This document shows positions 61,484 to 64,000 of a stretch of 64,000 nucleotides of DNA, piece after piece. The stretch comes from Polynucleobacter sp. MG-6-Vaara-E2. Its GTDB lineage: Bacteria; Pseudomonadota; Gammaproteobacteria; Burkholderiales; Burkholderiaceae. Where the stretch lies: contig NZ_CP061303.1 of the NCBI RefSeq assembly GCF_018687695.1, forward strand, positions 992,001-1,056,000, read 5' to 3'. The notes beneath the pieces were generated by a model. It worked only from the letters and a program-made list of their open reading frames with translations. It ran no database searches and had not been told where the DNA came from. Made by a program: the position numbers and the translations under genes. How positions within the stretch are numbered: position 1 is the first letter of the stretch; each line of letters begins with the position of its first letter.

Positions 61484-64000
61484 TTATTTCGTGATCACAT
61501 AACCTTTTAATTTGGCAAATGCCGCATTGAGAAGAGACTTCTGCTGTTCTTGGTGAAGATGCGCATATCCACAAGCAGGTGAAGCAGATGCAGGACGACC
61601 TGCATAAGCCAACCTCATACTGTCAGACATGTTTTCCAAGATGTTGTGTTGCACAAAGAACCATGCACCTTGGTTTTGCGGTTCATCCTGACACCACACT
61701 ACCTCTTCTAACTTTGGATATTTCTTCAATTCAGCGGTCAACGCTTTGTGTGGGAATGGATAGAGCTGCTCTATGCGAATAATCGCTGCATCATCAATCT
61801 TCTTCTCTGTACGTTGCTTGACTAAGTCGTAGTAAACCTTGCCTGAACACATAATCAAGCGAGTAACTTTCTTGGCATCAATAGCCTCATCGCGCTCACC
61901 CAACACAGTATGGAAGCCACCTTTAGTGAACTCTGACAAAGGTGAAGCAGCTTCTTTATTACGCAGCAATGATTTTGGTGTCATCAAGATCAGCGGTTTG
62001 CGGAACTGACGAATCATTTGACGTCTCAATACATGGAAGATTTGTGATGCGGTTGTTGGCTGAATCACTTGCATATTGGTATCAGCACACAATTGCATGA
62101 AGCGCTCAAGACGCGCTGATGAATGCTCAGGGCCTTGACCTTCATAACCGTGTGGCAACATCATGACCAAGCCATTGGCACGACCCCACTTTACTTCGCC
62201 AGAGGCGATGAACTGATCGATCACTACTTGAGCGCCGTTAGCAAAGTCGCCAAACTGAGCTTCCCAGATGGTCAGCGTATTTGGTTCTGCAGCAGCGTAG
62301 CCGTATTCGAAACCAAGCACAGCTTCTTCAGAGAGAATCGAGTCAATGACAACAAATGGAGCCTGATCTTTAGTGACGTTCTGAAGTGCGATGTAAGTAC
62401 CGGTATCCCATTTCTCACGATTTTGCTCATGCAATACCGCATGACGGTGAGTAAAAGTACCGCGACCGCTATCCTCTCCAGACAAGCGTACTGGATAGCC
62501 ACTTGCCACCAGAGATGCGAAAGCCATATGCTCACCCATACCCCAGTCGATATTCACCTCACCACGACCCATCGCAGCACGATCGTTATAGACCTTTGCA
62601 ACCAATGGATGAGCTTTGAAGTTCTCCGGAATCGTCGAAATCTTTTCAGCCAAACGCTTCCACTCCGTTAATGGAATGGCAGTATCCGCTTCATCAGTCC
62701 ATTTCTTATTCAAGAAAGGTGACCAATCTACCGCGAACTTCCCTTTGAAGTTACTGAGAACTGGGTCAGAAGTCTGCTTACCTTCGTCCATTGCGGCGCG
62801 GTACTCTTTGACCATTAGGTCGCCAGTACCAGCAGGCAATGCTCCTTGGGTTTCGAGCTTATCCGCGTAAAGCTTACGTGTGCCAGGATGCGCAGCAATA
62901 ATTTTGTACATCAATGGCTGCGTCATGGCAGGCGTATCTTGTTCGTTATGACCAAGCTTACGGAAGCAGATGATGTCAATCGCTACATCCTTGTGGAACT
63001 TCATGCGGAATTCAAGCGCTAATTTCGTTGCAAGAACTACCGCCTCAGGATCATCGCCATTCACGTGCAATACTGGTGCATCAACAATCTTCATGATGTC
63101 GGTACAGTAGAGACTAGAACGCAAATCGCGTGGGTCAGATGTGGTGAAACCAATTTGGTTATTAATCACAATGTGAACCGTACCGCCAGTGGAATATCCA
63201 CGCACTTCAGACATCGCTAACGTTTCCTGCATCACGCCCTGACCTGCAATCGCAGCATCACCGTGTACCAAGACTGGCATGACTTGTTCACCCAACATAT
63301 CACCCCGACGCTCCATGCGGGCACGGGCGGAACCTTCAACTACTGGGTTCACGATTTCTAAGTGAGATGGATTAAATGCAAGGGATAGGTGAACCGGACC
63401 ACCAGGTGTAGAAATATCACTTGAGAAACCTTGATGGTATTTCACGTCACCCGCAGGTAATGTCTCAGGACCTTTGTGCTCAAACTCAGCAAACAAGTCT
63501 TGTGGCATTTTGCCCAAAGTATTTACTAAAACGTTAAGACGGCCACGGTGGGCCATACCAATCACAATCTCTTGAATGCCCTTGTTGCCGGCATCACGAA
63601 TCAACTCGTCCATACAGGCGATGAAGCTTTCGCCACCTTCAAGCGAGAAGCGCTTTTGACCAACATATTTAGCTTGGAGGTAACGCTCAAGACCCTCAGC
63701 TGCGGTCAAGCGATCTAGAATTTGGCGCTTTTCTTCCACATTAAATTGTGGAGTTGAGCGAATCGACTCTAACTTTTCTTGCCACCACTTCTTAATCTTT
63801 TGATCGGCAATAAACATGAACTCGACACCAATCGTGCCGCAGTAGGTTTCACGTAATGCCTGCAGCAAATCGCGCAGAGTCATTTCGTTTTTGCCGAAGA
63901 AAGTATTACTGGTGTTAAAGACGATATCCATATCGCCATCGGTAAAGCCATAGAAGGCAGGATCAAGCTCAGGAATATCCTGGCGTTCCGTGCGCTTTAA
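61484..64000 (-). CDS. sucA: 2-oxoglutarate dehydrogenase E1 (5' part missing)
   Basis: The thiamin-dependent E1 that decarboxylates 2-oxoglutarate. The reading frame stays open from the stop at 61484 to the window edge, so the N-terminus lies beyond base 64000; the internal ATG at 63931 is not the start. Visible blocks include GGESFIACMDELIRDAGNKG, IVIGMAHRGRLNVLVN, VHGDAAIAGQGVMQETLAMS and FRKPLILMTPKSLLR. The first codons in the window (PELDPAFYGFTDGD) fit the E1 N-terminal region. First gene of sucA-sucB-lpdA-zapE. Confidence 0.96.
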   Translation of the reverse strand, partial: LKRTERQDIPELDPAFYGFTDGDMDIVFNTSNTFFGKNEMTLRDLLQALRETYCGTIGVEFMFIADQKIKKWWQEKLESIRSTPQFNVEEKRQILDRLTAAEGLERYLQAKYVGQKRFSLEGGESFIACMDELIRDAGNKGIQEIVIGMAHRGRLNVLVNTLGKMPQDLFAEFEHKGPETLPAGDVKYHQGFSSDISTPGGPVHLSLAFNPSHLEIVNPVVEGSARARMERRGDMLGEQVMPVLVHGDAAIAGQGVMQETLAMSEVRGYSTGGTVHIVINNQIGFTTSDPRDLRSSLYCTDIMKIVDAPVLHVNGDDPEAVVLATKLALEFRMKFHKDVAIDIICFRKLGHNEQDTPAMTQPLMYKIIAAHPGTRKLYADKLETQGALPAGTGDLMVKEYRAAMDEGKQTSDPVLSNFKGKFAVDWSPFLNKKWTDEADTAIPLTEWKRLAEKISTIPENFKAHPLVAKVYNDRAAMGRGEVNIDWGMGEHMAFASLVASGYPVRLSGEDSGRGTFTHRHAVLHEQNREKWDTGTYIALQNVTKDQAPFVVIDSILSEEAVLGFEYGYAAAEPNTLTIWEAQFGDFANGAQVVIDQFIASGEVKWGRANGLVMMLPHGYEGQGPEHSSARLERFMQLCADTNMQVIQPTTASQIFHVLRRQMIRQFRKPLILMTPKSLLRNKEAASPLSEFTKGGFHTVLGERDEAIDAKKVTRLIMCSGKVYYDLVKQRTEKKIDDAAIIRIEQLYPFPHKALTAELKKYPKLEEVVWCQDEPQNQGAWFFVQHNILENMSDSMRLAYAGRPASASPACGYAHLHQEQQKSLLNAAFAKLKGYVITK

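Noticed and set aside
62123..62671. 182-codon open frame antisense to sucA
   Set aside because: Opposes conserved E1 motifs and has no start signals; a shadow frame.
63929..63931. ATG inside sucA as a gene start
   Set aside because: The frame continues open to the window edge with E1-like residues, so the gene is simply cut by the window.

Overview
The window reads as a continuous stretch of chromosome from a free-living betaproteobacterium of the Burkholderiales. The overall gene set and gene neighbourhoods (sucA-sucB-lpdA-zapE, suhB/trmJ-cysE, accA-tilS-lysC, phasin, Bug-type binding protein, DUF883/YqjE/YqjK trio) remind me most of Polynucleobacter. This is recognition from memory, not a database result. 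Base composition looks moderate and even. I see no insertion sequence, prophage, integrase, rRNA operon or CRISPR array. Gene density is very high, with many 1-35 bp overlaps; the only inter-CDS gaps above 300 bp (16479-16812 and 39953-40334) hold tRNAs and regulatory repeats.

Layout. 1-3380 (minus): methylmalonyl-CoA branch of propionate catabolism (mcm, meaB, start of pccB), facing a GntR regulator (3475-4113) whose promoter and a perfect 22-bp operator-like palindrome overlap its own start codon. 4188-4920 (minus): two small c-type cytochromes with an FNR/Anr box upstream. 5095-9337: MoxR ATPase, VWA (CoxE-like) protein, RidA protein, MocA-like nucleotidyltransferase and XdhC, a maturation set for molybdenum hydroxylases without the enzyme itself. 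9357-13807 (minus): topoisomerase IV (parE, parC). 13887-16478: family III CoA-transferase, MFS transporter and a 50-aa single-helix protein. 16523-16597 tRNA-Arg, followed by an inverted pair of perfect DnaA boxes. 16813-23833: thiamin block, with a NUDIX hydrolase, a TPP riboswitch, thiC-thiO-thiS-thiG-thiE and convergent thiD. 23855-23930 tRNA-Asn.

24056-38538: accessory metabolism (Bug binding protein, TPP-dependent decarboxylase/synthase-like enzyme, FAH-family hydrolase, TrhP tRNA hydroxylation protein, IlvD/Edd dehydratase, long-chain acyl-CoA ligase, MTA/SAH nucleosidase divergent from apt, envelope proteins YqjD/E/K, Smr protein, exported alpha/beta hydrolase, tiny HTH regulator with a secreted protein). 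38739-39952: unknown lipoprotein and phasin. 40155-40249 tRNA-Ser. 40335-46008 (minus): lysC, tilS, accA, a DNA glycosylase, cysS. 46048-50651: TPR lipoprotein, ppiB, lpxH, suhB (minus), trmJ, cysE. 50662-64000: SlyD-type isomerase, RoxA-type ribosomal oxygenase, a small Ala/Pro lipoprotein with an exact 36-bp tandem duplication, then a minus-strand run bamC-dapA-methyltransferase-trpS-PHP phosphatase-zapE-lpdA-sucB-sucA that leaves the window.

Most of the window is ordinary core metabolism. The best leads are regulatory: the GntR self-overlapping operator, the mutually exclusive pairing readable in the TPP riboswitch, the FNR box at the cytochrome pair, the DnaA-box pair, and the palindrome over the promoter of the 59-aa HTH protein. 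I found no clear new defence or mobile system.
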